Of a stretch of 36,074 bases of DNA, positions 7,824 to 15,933 are shown one piece after another. A program made the position numbers and the translations under genes. Position 1 is the first letter of the stretch; the number at the start of each line of letters is the position of its first letter. The notes beneath the pieces are model-generated. The model worked only from the letters and a program-made list of their open reading frames with translations, was not told the DNA's origin and did no database searches. This DNA comes from Candidatus Velthaea versatilis (GTDB lineage Bacteria > Vulcanimicrobiota > Vulcanimicrobiia > Vulcanimicrobiales > Vulcanimicrobiaceae), in NCBI GenBank assembly GCA_003134035.1, contig PLAE01000210.1, positions 1 to 36,074 of the forward strand. The letters are read 5' to 3'.

Positions 7824-8942
7824 ATGGATAGACGGGTCATGCGTCCACTCGCCATTGCGGCGGCGCTCGCGTCGAGTGTCGGCGCTGGAACATTGCTGTT
7901 TTCATCCCGCGTTTCGGCGGCCGACGCGCCGAAACTGATCGCGGCCGCTTCGCATCCGCCGCCGTACAAGATCGCGCTGAGCAATTCGTACATCGGCAAC
8001 ACTTGGCGTGTCGAAATGGTCAACGAGTTCAAAGCGGCGTGCGCCATGGAGCCGCTCAAGTCGGTCGCGACCTGCACCGAGTATAGCTCGGGCAACGACG
8101 TGTCCAAACAGACGGCCCAGATCGACGATTTGATCTCATCGAAGGTCGATGCGATCGTGGTCAACGCGGCGTCGCCGACCGGCCTCAACGGCGTGATCTC
8201 GCAGGCCTGCAGCGCCGGGATTCTGATCGTTTCGTTCGATGCCGTGGCGACCAACCCGTGCGGCATCAAGGTCAATACGGATCAGATCGAGTTCGGGCGC
8301 AAGGGCGCGCAGTTCTTAGTCGATGCGCTGCACGGCAAGGGCAATATTATCGAAGTGACCGGCGTTGCCGGCACCGGCGTCGATCAGGACCGCAATAAGG
8401 GCGCCGAGGAAGTCTTCGCAAAATATCCCGATATCAAAGTCATCGCCAAGTACTCCGGCAAGTGGGCCTCCGACGAAGCGCAGCGGGCGACGGTGCAGCA
8501 GTTGCCGTCGCTAGGCAAGATCGACGGCATCTGGTGCCAAGGCGGGACCGACGGCGTCATTCGCGCGCTGCTCGACGCGAAGCGGCCCTTCCCGATCCCG
8601 GTGGTCGGCGAAGCCGAGAACGCGTTTCGCCAATACATGATCGAATATAAAGACAAGGGGTTCAAGGCGCTCTCGATCGGGCAGCCGCCGTTCTTGGGCA
8701 TCCTCTCGCTGTATCTCGCGAGCGAAGTGCTGCAAGGCAAACACGCCAAGACCGACGTCACGATCCCGTTCCCGTCCGTTACCCAGGATACGGTCAAGGA
8801 AGGTCTGACGACGTTCAAAGATCTGCCCGGGAGCTACTTCGTCGACTTCACGGACAGCGGACCGAACGCATCGGTCATCGTCTGCAAGGATGCCGTTCTG
8901 CACGGAACGCCGTGCCCGGGCACGCTGGCCGTCCGATTGTAA
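7824..8942 (+). CDS. Sugar ABC transporter substrate-binding protein (RbsB-type)
   Basis: Periplasmic binding protein of the Peripla_BP_4 (ribose/galactose) family, 372 residues. A signal peptide runs to about residue 32 (cleavage after VSA). The fold signatures are KIALSNSYIGNTWRVEMVNE at the first strand and helix, QTAQIDDLISSKVDAIVVNA, and GIKVNTDQIEFGRKGAQF. Seven cysteines in the mature part are unusual for the family and may form disulfides in the periplasm. The ATG at 7824 has a strong ribosome binding site. It is the first gene of a four-gene transporter operon with an ATPase and two permeases. The sugar cannot be named from the sequence alone. Confidence 0.93.
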   Translation: MDRRVMRPLAIAAALASSVGAGTLLFSSRVSAADAPKLIAAASHPPPYKIALSNSYIGNTWRVEMVNEFKAACAMEPLKSVATCTEYSSGNDVSKQTAQIDDLISSKVDAIVVNAASPTGLNGVISQACSAGILIVSFDAVATNPCGIKVNTDQIEFGRKGAQFLVDALHGKGNIIEVTGVAGTGVDQDRNKGAEEVFAKYPDIKVIAKYSGKWASDEAQRATVQQLPSLGKIDGIWCQGGTDGVIRALLDAKRPFPIPVVGEAENAFRQYMIEYKDKGFKALSIGQPPFLGILSLYLASEVLQGKHAKTDVTIPFPSVTQDTVKEGLTTFKDLPGSYFVDFTDSGPNASVIVCKDAVLHGTPCPGTLAVRL

Positions 8943-8950
8943 CACGTCGT

Positions 8951-8976
8951 CGTCCGCCGGATCGCTCCGGCGGACG
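8951..8976 (+). promoter_or_regulatory. Strong intercistronic hairpin between binding protein and ATPase genes
   Basis: A perfect 11-bp stem (CGTCCGCCGGA, 8951-8961; TCCGGCGGACG, 8966-8976) with a TCGC loop sits in the only real gap of the transporter operon. In other binding-protein operons such hairpins protect the upstream mRNA and reduce downstream expression, giving an excess of binding protein over membrane components. Only TTTC follows, so it is a partial terminator at most. Confidence 0.65.
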
Positions 8977-9006
8977 TTTCGCGCGGGGCGTGAAAGCGAG
9001 CCGGCA

Positions 9007-10497
9007 GTGAAAGCAATCGAAGGCGTCGCGCTCTCCAAGTCGTTCGGCGGTGTGGTCGCGTTGCGCCGTGCGTCGTTCGCCGCCGACGGCGGTGAAGTGC
9101 ACGCGCTCGTCGGCGAGAACGGCGCCGGCAAGAGCACGCTCATCAAACTGTTGAGCGGACTCTACCCGCCGGACTCGGGCGAGATCCGCGTCAACGATGC
9201 GACGGTCCATTTCGCGCGGCCGCAAGACGCGCTGGTGTCGGGCATCGGGACGGTCTTCCAGGAGCTCACGCTGCTGCCGTTCATGACCGTGGCCGAAAAC
9301 CTGATGCTCGGCCGCGAGCCGCGCAGCGGGCCGTTCATTGATCGGCGCAAACTCATCACGGCCGCGCACGAGCTCTTCGACGACGCCGGGATCAGCGGGA
9401 TCGAACCGCTTGAACTCGTCGGTAATTTGCCCCTCGCCCAGCAGCAGATCGTCGAGATCGTCAAGGCCGTCTCACGCAAGCCGCGGATCATCTTCATGGA
9501 CGAACCCACCTCGGCGCTCGCCGAGCACAGCGTCGATTGGTTGTTCGGCGTGATCAAGCGTCTGCGCGCGGAGGGTGCGTGCATCGTCTTCACCTCGCAT
9601 CGCTGGAACGAGATCAAGGGCATCGCGGACCGCATCACCGTGTTTCGCAACGGCGAGTGGGTCGCCACCTCGCAGGCGGCCGAACTGAGCGAAGGCGATG
9701 CCGTCGAACGCATGACCGGCCAGCGGCTCGATGTGCTCTTTCCGAAGCCCGCGCCGGTTACGGACCAAACGCAGCGTCTTACCGTCGAGGGCGTGACGGC
9801 GAAGAAGCTGCCCGCCATCAGTTTCGGTGCGCGGGCCGGCGAAGTGCTCGGCATCGGCGGTTTGGCCGGCCAGGGGCAGCGCGAACTCTTCCTCACGCTC
9901 TTCGGCGTCAATCCGCATACCGCGGGAACGGTACGCGTCGACGGAGCGGCGGCGCACTTGCGCACACCGCAAGAAGCGATCCGGGCGGGCATCGCGCTCA
10001 TCCCCGAGGACCGCAAAACCGAAGGTTTGCTGCTGCCGCTGTCCGTGCGTCAAAATTTGGCGCTCGCGGTGCTCAAGCGTGTTTCGCGCAACGGGTTCGT
10101 GCGCCGAGCGGCGGAGGACGCACTGGTCGGCTCGATGGTGACGAGTCTCGCGATCAAAACGCCGAATCCCGGGCAGCGCGTGGGCGCGCTCAGCGGCGGC
10201 AATCAGCAGAAGGTCCTCATCGGCCGCTGGCTGCTGACCGACGCGCGCGTGCTGCTGCTGTACGACATCACCCGCGGCGTCGACGTGGGAACCAAACGCG
10301 ACATCTATCTGCTGATCCGGCGACTGAGTGAAGAAGGGCGCACGATTCTGTTGTATTCGACCGACACCGAGGAGATCGCGCATCTCTGTCACCGGGTGCT
10401 CATCATGCGTGAAGGCCGGATCGTGAGCGAGCTGCAGCACGACTTGACGCCCGAAGCGATCGTGGCGGCCGCCATTCGCGTTCCGGTCGCGTCGTGA
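9007..10497 (+). CDS. Sugar ABC transporter ATP-binding protein (RbsA-type, two ATPase domains)
   Basis: Cytoplasmic energy-coupling subunit of 496 residues with two fused nucleotide-binding domains. Domain 1 has Walker A GENGAGKST (from residue 36), the signature-like LPLAQQQIVEIVKAVS and Walker B FMDEPTSALAEH. Domain 2 has the degenerate P-loop GIGGLAGQGQRELF usual in this family, the signature LSGGNQQKVLIGRWLL and LLLYDITRGVDVGTK. In that last motif the usual Asp-Glu-Pro of Walker B reads Asp-Ile-Thr, so domain 2 lacks the catalytic glutamate. The GTG start at 9007 fits the family N-terminus (KAIEGVALSKSFGGVVAL); a longer reading from 8890 would add residues overlapping the binding-protein gene. 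It overlaps the first permease by four bases. Confidence 0.95.
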   Translation: MKAIEGVALSKSFGGVVALRRASFAADGGEVHALVGENGAGKSTLIKLLSGLYPPDSGEIRVNDATVHFARPQDALVSGIGTVFQELTLLPFMTVAENLMLGREPRSGPFIDRRKLITAAHELFDDAGISGIEPLELVGNLPLAQQQIVEIVKAVSRKPRIIFMDEPTSALAEHSVDWLFGVIKRLRAEGACIVFTSHRWNEIKGIADRITVFRNGEWVATSQAAELSEGDAVERMTGQRLDVLFPKPAPVTDQTQRLTVEGVTAKKLPAISFGARAGEVLGIGGLAGQGQRELFLTLFGVNPHTAGTVRVDGAAAHLRTPQEAIRAGIALIPEDRKTEGLLLPLSVRQNLALAVLKRVSRNGFVRRAAEDALVGSMVTSLAIKTPNPGQRVGALSGGNQQKVLIGRWLLTDARVLLLYDITRGVDVGTKRDIYLLIRRLSEEGRTILLYSTDTEEIAHLCHRVLIMREGRIVSELQHDLTPEAIVAAAIRVPVAS

Positions 10498-11513
10498 CCC
10501 GCTCTCCGGCCCGCTACCCGGCCCGCTCGATGGCGCGGCTGCGCTTGCGGTACTATGCGGTGCAAAACGTGCCGCTGCTCCTGAGTTTAGGCTTGTTTGT
10601 CGCGATGGTGATCCTCTACATCATCCTCTTCGCGCTCAAGCAAAGCCGTTTGCCGGGCGCATTCGAGCTGCTCACGACGGTCAACAACACGCTGTCCGTC
10701 GGTCTGTCCGCGATCGGTCAAACTTTCGTCGTGCTCACCGGCGGCATCGATCTGTCGGTCGGCGGGATCGTCGACGTCACCAACAGCGTCGCCGCGCGCT
10801 ACATGGGAGATTCGCCGGGCTCGATCGCGCTCGTGTCGCTCGCGACGCTCGCCGTGGGTGCCTTCGCGGGTTTGACGAACGGGCTGCTCGTCGTGTATGG
10901 CCGCTTGCAGCCGATCATCGTCACGCTCGCGACGCTCGCCATTTGGGAGGGCATCGCGCTGCTCGTGCTGCCGCAGCAGGGGGGGTCGATTCCGCCCGCC
11001 CTCACCGCCATACTTGCCGGGACGCTGCCGTTCCTGACGTGGCTGCCGAACAGCGTCATCATCGCCGTGCTGCTCGTGGCCGGCTGGCAGCTCTTGCGCA
11101 GCACGCCATTTCTCACCGGCGTCTACGCCATCGGCAACGACGAACGCGCGGCGCGCGCGAACGGCATCTCGGTGGCGCGCGCGAAGCTCGGCGCCTACAC
11201 GCTTGCCGGTACCTGCGCGGGTGCGGCCGGGCTGTATTTCGCGGCGGCCAACACGTCGGGTGACGCGACGAGCGGGACGCCCTTCACGCTGACCTCGATC
11301 GCCGCCGTCGTGCTCGGCGGCGTAAGCCTGTTCGGCGGGCGGGGCAGTGCGATCGGCAGCCTGGCCGGAGCCTTCATCCTGACGCTGCTGCTCAACGTAC
11401 TGTTCTTCGCGGGCGTCAACACGCAACTGCAAGAATTCTTTCAAGGCCTGTTTCTGATTCTCGCGGTCGTCGCGAGCACGCTCGTTCGCCGCTCGCTGCA
11501 GCGCGCCCGATGA
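10494..11513 (+). CDS. Sugar ABC transporter permease 1 (RbsC-type)
   Basis: Inner-membrane permease of the BPD_transp_2 family, 339 residues, with about eight to ten hydrophobic helices. The family signatures are GQTFVVLTGGIDLSVGGIVD, YAIGNDERAARANGISV, and TLTSIAAVVLGGVSLFGGRG. The GTG start at 10494 overlaps the ATPase stop (GTGA), and its own stop overlaps the ATG of permease 2, so translation of the set is coupled. With permease 2 it probably forms the heterodimeric channel. Confidence 0.94.
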   Translation: MTRSPARYPARSMARLRLRYYAVQNVPLLLSLGLFVAMVILYIILFALKQSRLPGAFELLTTVNNTLSVGLSAIGQTFVVLTGGIDLSVGGIVDVTNSVAARYMGDSPGSIALVSLATLAVGAFAGLTNGLLVVYGRLQPIIVTLATLAIWEGIALLVLPQQGGSIPPALTAILAGTLPFLTWLPNSVIIAVLLVAGWQLLRSTPFLTGVYAIGNDERAARANGISVARAKLGAYTLAGTCAGAAGLYFAAANTSGDATSGTPFTLTSIAAVVLGGVSLFGGRGSAIGSLAGAFILTLLLNVLFFAGVNTQLQEFFQGLFLILAVVASTLVRRSLQRAR

Positions 11514-12472
11514 TGAATGTGAACGCCCTGCGCGCGGAGCGCGGAACGCTGCTCGCGTTCGCCGCGGCGATAGCGCTCGTGATCGTCGGCGGCATCTATC
11601 GGCCCAGCTTCGTGCAGCCCGAAAATCTCGCGACGCTGCTGCTGCTGGCGTCATTTATCGGGATCGCGGCGGCCGGGCAAACCTTCGTCGTGCTCATCGG
11701 CGGCATCGATCTGTCGGTGCCTTGGGTGCTCAACGCGATGGCGATTCTGCTCACCACGACGTCACTCGGGCAGAACGACCGCGCTTGGTGGGCGGTGCCG
11801 CTCGCGCTCGGCGCCGGGGTCCTCGCCGGTGCACTCAACGGATTGGGCATCGTGCTCTTCGACATTCCGCCGGTCGTCATGACGCTGGCGATGAACGGCA
11901 TCATGGAAGGACTGGTGCTCGGGCTGACGGGCGGCTTCACATGCGGGGCGTGCAACTCGTACGCACCGCCCGCGATCGTCTGGCTGTTCACCGCGAAACC
12001 GATCCCGGGCGTGGCCAACGGGCTGCTGCTTTGGGCGCTCATCGCGGCCGGCGTGGGTGTTGTGTTGAGCTTGACGCTGCTCGGCCGGCGTATCTATGCG
12101 CTGGGCAACAACCCCCTGGCGACCTATCTCTCGGGGATTGATACGCGGGCGGTAACGGTGATCGTCTACGCGCTCAGCGGGTTTTTCGCGGCGATCGCGG
12201 GCTTCGGTCTGGCGGCGTTCGGTCAGCAAGCGACGCTCGGGATGGGCGACCCGTTCCTATTCGACAGCATCGCCGCCGTCGTCATCGGCGGCGCCTCGAT
12301 TTTGGGCGGCAAGGGCAACTACTGGGGCAGCGTAGCGGGCGCGATTTTCCTCATCGTCCTGCGCTCCGTGCTGCAGGAGTACAACATCGGCGAAGCCGGC
12401 CGCAGCATCGCTTCGGGCGTCGTCATCCTGATCGCTCTGCTGTTGTACGGCCGGCAACGGGCGGAGTTCTGA
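11510..12472 (+). CDS. Sugar ABC transporter permease 2 (RbsC-type)
   Basis: Second BPD_transp_2 permease, 320 residues. The same landmarks are present: GQTFVVLIGGIDLSVPWVLN, YALGNNPLATYLSGIDT, and FDSIAAVVIGGASILGGKGN. It is only moderately similar to permease 1, so this is an old paralogue pair and not a recent duplication. Transporters with two different permeases occur for example in the galactofuranose (Ytf/Yjf) and AI-2 (Lsr) systems, but that does not fix the substrate here. The ATG at 11510 lies in ATGA overlap with permease 1. Confidence 0.94.
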   Translation: MMNVNALRAERGTLLAFAAAIALVIVGGIYRPSFVQPENLATLLLLASFIGIAAAGQTFVVLIGGIDLSVPWVLNAMAILLTTTSLGQNDRAWWAVPLALGAGVLAGALNGLGIVLFDIPPVVMTLAMNGIMEGLVLGLTGGFTCGACNSYAPPAIVWLFTAKPIPGVANGLLLWALIAAGVGVVLSLTLLGRRIYALGNNPLATYLSGIDTRAVTVIVYALSGFFAAIAGFGLAAFGQQATLGMGDPFLFDSIAAVVIGGASILGGKGNYWGSVAGAIFLIVLRSVLQEYNIGEAGRSIASGVVILIALLLYGRQRAEF

Positions 12473-12527
12473 AGGTGCAGGCGGTTGCCGGGAGTAGACG
12501 GGGCCGCGACTCGGCAATTCAGCCCGA

Positions 12528-13934
12528 ATGCGTCTTGCCGGGTTCGCTGCGCCGTGTTGCCGTGCATGGGCCTTCGTTGGCCGGTTGACGTGCATCGTCG
12601 GTCTGACATTCGTTACCGCTGCGACCCTCGCGCTCCCCGCTCGAGCGGCAGACCCCTGGCTCTTCGTAAACGACGTTCACCTCGACCCGACATCGCGCTG
12701 GCGCACGCCGATCGAAGCGGGCGGCGACACGAATCCGGCGCTGCTGACCTCGGCCATCAACGAGATGCGCCGCTTGGCGCCCAATCCGCCGGTCATTGTC
12801 ATGGCGGGCGATTTTCTCGCGCACCATTTCAAGGCCGCGCTCGCCGAGCCGACGATGCTCGTGGTGGCGCGGCGCTTCGGCGCGGCGTTTCCGCACGCCC
12901 AATTCGTGATCGCGCTTGGAAACGAGGATTCGCCGTGCGGTGACTACGCGTTCGCGCCCGACTCGCATTTCTTGCAAGCCGTTGCGACGGCATGGGCCCC
13001 GCTGGTCAACCGCAACGGTGCCGCACCGGATTTTCTGCGCACCTTCGCGCACGACGGGTTCTACACGACGAAGCTCCCGCTCGAGAACGTCCGCGCGGTC
13101 ATCGTGAACGACGCGCTGTGGTCGACCTTCTATCACGACGGTTGCGGCTGGCACGGTAACGCGACTCGGGGCTCGTTCGCTGAACTCGATCGCGCGCTTG
13201 CGCCGGGCGGCCGCGAACGCCGCTGGCTGGTGATGCATATCCCGCCGGGCATCGACGCTTCGTCGACGGCCCATCTCACCCACCGCCTCGCGATCGTGCC
13301 GTTCATGCGCCCGGCGCCGCGTGACGCCGTGCTCGACCTGATCGCCGACCCGGCGCGGCGGATCGAAGTCGTCGTCACCGGGCACGTGCATCGCTTCGCC
13401 TACCGCATCATCGATCGCAAGGGCGCGCCGCCCGTCCCGCTGCTCATCTCGCCCGCGATCTCGCCGGTGCTGGGCAATCTGCCGTCGTTTCTGACCGCCG
13501 ACGTCGGCCCCGATGGCGTCATTCGCAATCTCGAAGAGCACTCGTTCGTTGACTTTCGCTGGCAAGACGTCGGCGGGCTCGGCACGCTCGGCGCCAGCGA
13601 GTTCTCCGGTCGGGCGCTGGTGAACTTGCAGCGTCGCCTTGAGCACGACGCCGACCTGCGCGGCACGTATGCCGCCCTCTACATGGGCGATGCGCCCCAT
13701 AACGAAATCAATCGGCGCAATTGGCGCTCATATTGGTGCGCCGCGACCGCGTTTAGCTCGACGCCGTTCCGTGATTGCGTCGAGGAAGGCGGCTTCAGCT
13801 TTCTCACCCAGCGCGGCGTGGCCGTCGTCGCGGCAGTCAGCGCCGTTGTGCTGACCGTCGTGCTCGGCCTTGTGGCGCTGGTCTTCGCCTTGCGCCGCCG
13901 TCGCCAGCGGATGCCCTCGAAGCATTTGCGCTAA
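12528..13934 (+). CDS. Secreted acid-sphingomyelinase-like metallophosphoesterase
   Basis: Calcineurin-like phosphoesterase of 468 residues, resembling the acid sphingomyelinase-like phosphodiesterases. After a signal peptide (cleavage after ARA, residue 40) come the metal-binding motifs NDVHLDPT (Asp49, His51), GDFLAHH (94-100), ALGNEDSPCGDY (from 129), MHIPPGID and GHVHR. The usual GNHE/GNND motif reads GNED. A hydrophobic helix near 440-460 followed by an Arg/Lys-rich tail anchors the C-terminus in the membrane, with the enzyme domain outside. It starts 55 bp after the transporter operon on the same strand and may be co-transcribed; a role in releasing a transportable sugar or polyol from a phosphodiester is possible but speculative. 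The ribosome binding site is weak, so the start is moderately certain. Confidence 0.85.
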   Translation: MRLAGFAAPCCRAWAFVGRLTCIVGLTFVTAATLALPARAADPWLFVNDVHLDPTSRWRTPIEAGGDTNPALLTSAINEMRRLAPNPPVIVMAGDFLAHHFKAALAEPTMLVVARRFGAAFPHAQFVIALGNEDSPCGDYAFAPDSHFLQAVATAWAPLVNRNGAAPDFLRTFAHDGFYTTKLPLENVRAVIVNDALWSTFYHDGCGWHGNATRGSFAELDRALAPGGRERRWLVMHIPPGIDASSTAHLTHRLAIVPFMRPAPRDAVLDLIADPARRIEVVVTGHVHRFAYRIIDRKGAPPVPLLISPAISPVLGNLPSFLTADVGPDGVIRNLEEHSFVDFRWQDVGGLGTLGASEFSGRALVNLQRRLEHDADLRGTYAALYMGDAPHNEINRRNWRSYWCAATAFSSTPFRDCVEEGGFSFLTQRGVAVVAAVSAVVLTVVLGLVALVFALRRRRQRMPSKHLR

Positions 13935-13941
13935 TTTCTAA

Positions 13942-15624
13942 TCAAAACGCGGCGACTCGGGCTAGCGGCGTCGCGGCGGCGCTAACTTTCGCGGCGGCGG
14001 CGGACTTGTCGAGCAGCGCCGTCATCCCGGGCGGATCGAGCGGTTTGGAAAACAGATAGCCTTGACCGAACTGACAGCCGAGTTCCTTGAGCGTCGTGAG
14101 CTGTTTGGCCTCTTCGATTCCCTCGGCGAGAACCCGCAGGTTGAGCATGCCGCCCAGCGCGATGATCGTGCGTGCGAACGCGACGTCGGTGCCGCCGCGG
14201 GCCACGCCGTCGACAAACGACTTGTCGATCTTGAGGATGTCAAATGGAAACCGCTGCAGATAACTGAGCGAGGAGTAACCGGTACCGAAATCGTCGATGG
14301 CCAAGCGAATGCCCAGCGTCTTGAGTTCGACGAACAGCGCCAGGTTCTCCGGCGTATCGTCGACGAGCGCCGACTCGGTGATCTCCAAGATCAAGCTGCT
14401 GGCCGATATGCCCGTGGTTGCGAGCGCCGCCCGCACGTCGTCGATGAACCCGCGGTGATGGAGTTGAACCGGCGAGACGTTCACGGTGATGGTCAGCGGT
14501 GTTTCAAACGGGCGACTGCGCTGCCAGACCGCGATTTGGCGGCAAGCGGCGTGGAGAATCCACGAGCCGAGCGGGACGATGGCATTGGTGTCCTCGGCCA
14601 GCTTGATAAATTCCAGCGGCGGCACGATGCCGCGTTTGGGATGCTTCCAGCGCACGAGCGCTTCCATGCCGACGACGCGCTGCGAGGCGAGGTCGACGAT
14701 CGGCTGAAACGCCAGGTAGAACTGCTGCTGCTCGATCGCGCCCTGCAAGTCAGCGCCGAGCTTGACGCGTTCGAGGAGCGCCGCGTGCATTTCCGGCCGA
14801 AACACGCGTACGCAATCGGCACCTCGCGCCTTCGCTTCTTTCATCGCCAGGCCCGCATCGCGCACGAGCGTATCGACGCGCGAGTCGGCGCGTCCGACGG
14901 CAACACCGACGCTGATCCCGATGCGGATTTGGCGCTCCCCCAGTTTGAGCGGCGTCGCCATCGCGTCGATGAGTTTTTGGGCCATCTCGACAGCTTCTTG
15001 AACGCTGACGACGCGGTCGAGCAGCACTGCGAACTCGTCGCCGGCCAGCCGCGCAAGGGTATCGCTCGGTCGGACGAGGCGCGAGAAACGCTGCGCGACA
15101 AGCGCGAGGACCATGTCGCCTTGGGCGTGGCCGAGCGTATCGTTGATGGTCGTAAAGTCATAGAGATCGAGCATCAGCACCGCGACTTCGTGCTTGCGGT
15201 TGCCGCTGCGCAGGAGCGCGTGTTCGGCGCGGTTCGTGAATAGCGCGCGATTCGCCAAGTGCGTGAGCGGGTCGTGAAAAGCTTGGTGCGCAAGCTGCAT
15301 CTCGAGCCGTTTACGCGCTTCGAGGTCGCCGCCGACACGCGCGAGCGTTTCGTCTTTCTCGCCGACTTCGCGGCGCAGCGTGACGGCCACGCGTGAAGTG
15401 CGGTCCTGTTTGTTCCCGGTGAAGAAGCCCACGAGCGCCAGCAAGAGCGGTGCCGCGTCGAGCAGATAATAGAGCGGCTGCGCGATATGGGCCTGCGTGG
15501 CGTAGGTCTCGAAGTCGGTCGTGCCCAGCGCGCCGCCGGCAAACCGGGCGAAGATCAGGGCGCAGAGCGGAAAACATGCGCCCACGATGAAGGCGCCCAG
15601 CGTATACGTGATACGGGCGGTCAT
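13942..15624 (-). CDS. Membrane-bound GGDEF-EAL c-di-GMP enzyme
   Basis: A 560-residue protein with two N-terminal transmembrane helices (about 5-28 and 51-70) around a short periplasmic loop, a coiled linker (75-110), a GGDEF domain and an EAL domain. The GGDEF signature is AGDEF (194-198), an accepted active variant, with an inhibitory RxxD site (RPSD, 185-188) at the right distance. The EAL domain is complete: EAL at 321-323, VNVS, EITES, DDFGTGYSSLSYL, LKID, AEGIEE and QGYLFSKP. It can be bifunctional or favour one activity; the short loop may sense a periplasmic signal. It converges on the phosphoesterase gene with only seven bases between. Confidence 0.93.
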   Translation of the reverse strand: MTARITYTLGAFIVGACFPLCALIFARFAGGALGTTDFETYATQAHIAQPLYYLLDAAPLLLALVGFFTGNKQDRTSRVAVTLRREVGEKDETLARVGGDLEARKRLEMQLAHQAFHDPLTHLANRALFTNRAEHALLRSGNRKHEVAVLMLDLYDFTTINDTLGHAQGDMVLALVAQRFSRLVRPSDTLARLAGDEFAVLLDRVVSVQEAVEMAQKLIDAMATPLKLGERQIRIGISVGVAVGRADSRVDTLVRDAGLAMKEAKARGADCVRVFRPEMHAALLERVKLGADLQGAIEQQQFYLAFQPIVDLASQRVVGMEALVRWKHPKRGIVPPLEFIKLAEDTNAIVPLGSWILHAACRQIAVWQRSRPFETPLTITVNVSPVQLHHRGFIDDVRAALATTGISASSLILEITESALVDDTPENLALFVELKTLGIRLAIDDFGTGYSSLSYLQRFPFDILKIDKSFVDGVARGGTDVAFARTIIALGGMLNLRVLAEGIEEAKQLTTLKELGCQFGQGYLFSKPLDPPGMTALLDKSAAAAKVSAAATPLARVAAF

Positions 15625-15648
15625 ACCGAACGAACCTTCGGCCCAAGT

Positions 15649-15697
15649 GGGTCGACTTCGTCGACCCTTCGCGTTTGCGGTTGCGCTGCAAGCCGCC
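15649..15697 (-). repeat. REP-like palindromic repeat, copy A
   Basis: A 29-base core at 15669-15697 matches, in reverse orientation and with two differences, the cores at 30252-30280 and 35105-35133. Next to it lies a perfect hairpin (GGGTCGAC 15649-15656, loop TTC, GTCGACCC 15660-15667), which on the minus strand has a GAA loop as in copy B. The copy sits between the divergent GGDEF-EAL and dehydrogenase genes. Confidence 0.7.
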
Positions 15698-15933
15698 CGT
15701 CAGGATTCGACTGCGTCGATTCCGGACCGGGTTTACGTCGGCGAATCGGGTTATACGATCTGCTCGGGAACGGCATATAGCTGGTTCATCGGCGTCCGCC
15801 GCACCCAATGTTAACGAAATCGGCCGGTCACGCCCGGACCGTTTGTCGCCGCGCGTACCGCCGACCCCGCGTCGCTGCAACTCCGCCGGCGTCATTCGAG
15901 GAGAGGAGCGTCCGAGTTGGGGAATGCCTAGGC
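15698..15933. other. Intergenic stretch upstream of the dehydrogenase gene
   Basis: With copy A of the repeat this makes about 310 bases between divergent genes. An in-frame upward extension of the dehydrogenase to 15808 exists, but its residues look like antisense-type high-GC filler. No clear promoter or riboswitch was recognised. A purine-rich AGGAGAGGAG lies near 15900, too far from the chosen start to serve it. Confidence 0.4.

Noticed and set aside
10587-11654. 355-codon minus-strand frame opposite the permeases
   Set aside because: Composition of an antisense shadow; the plus strand is an unmistakable permease.
12519-13700. 393-codon minus-strand frame opposite the phosphoesterase
   Set aside because: No recognisable motif; the plus strand has the signal peptide and all metal-binding motifs.
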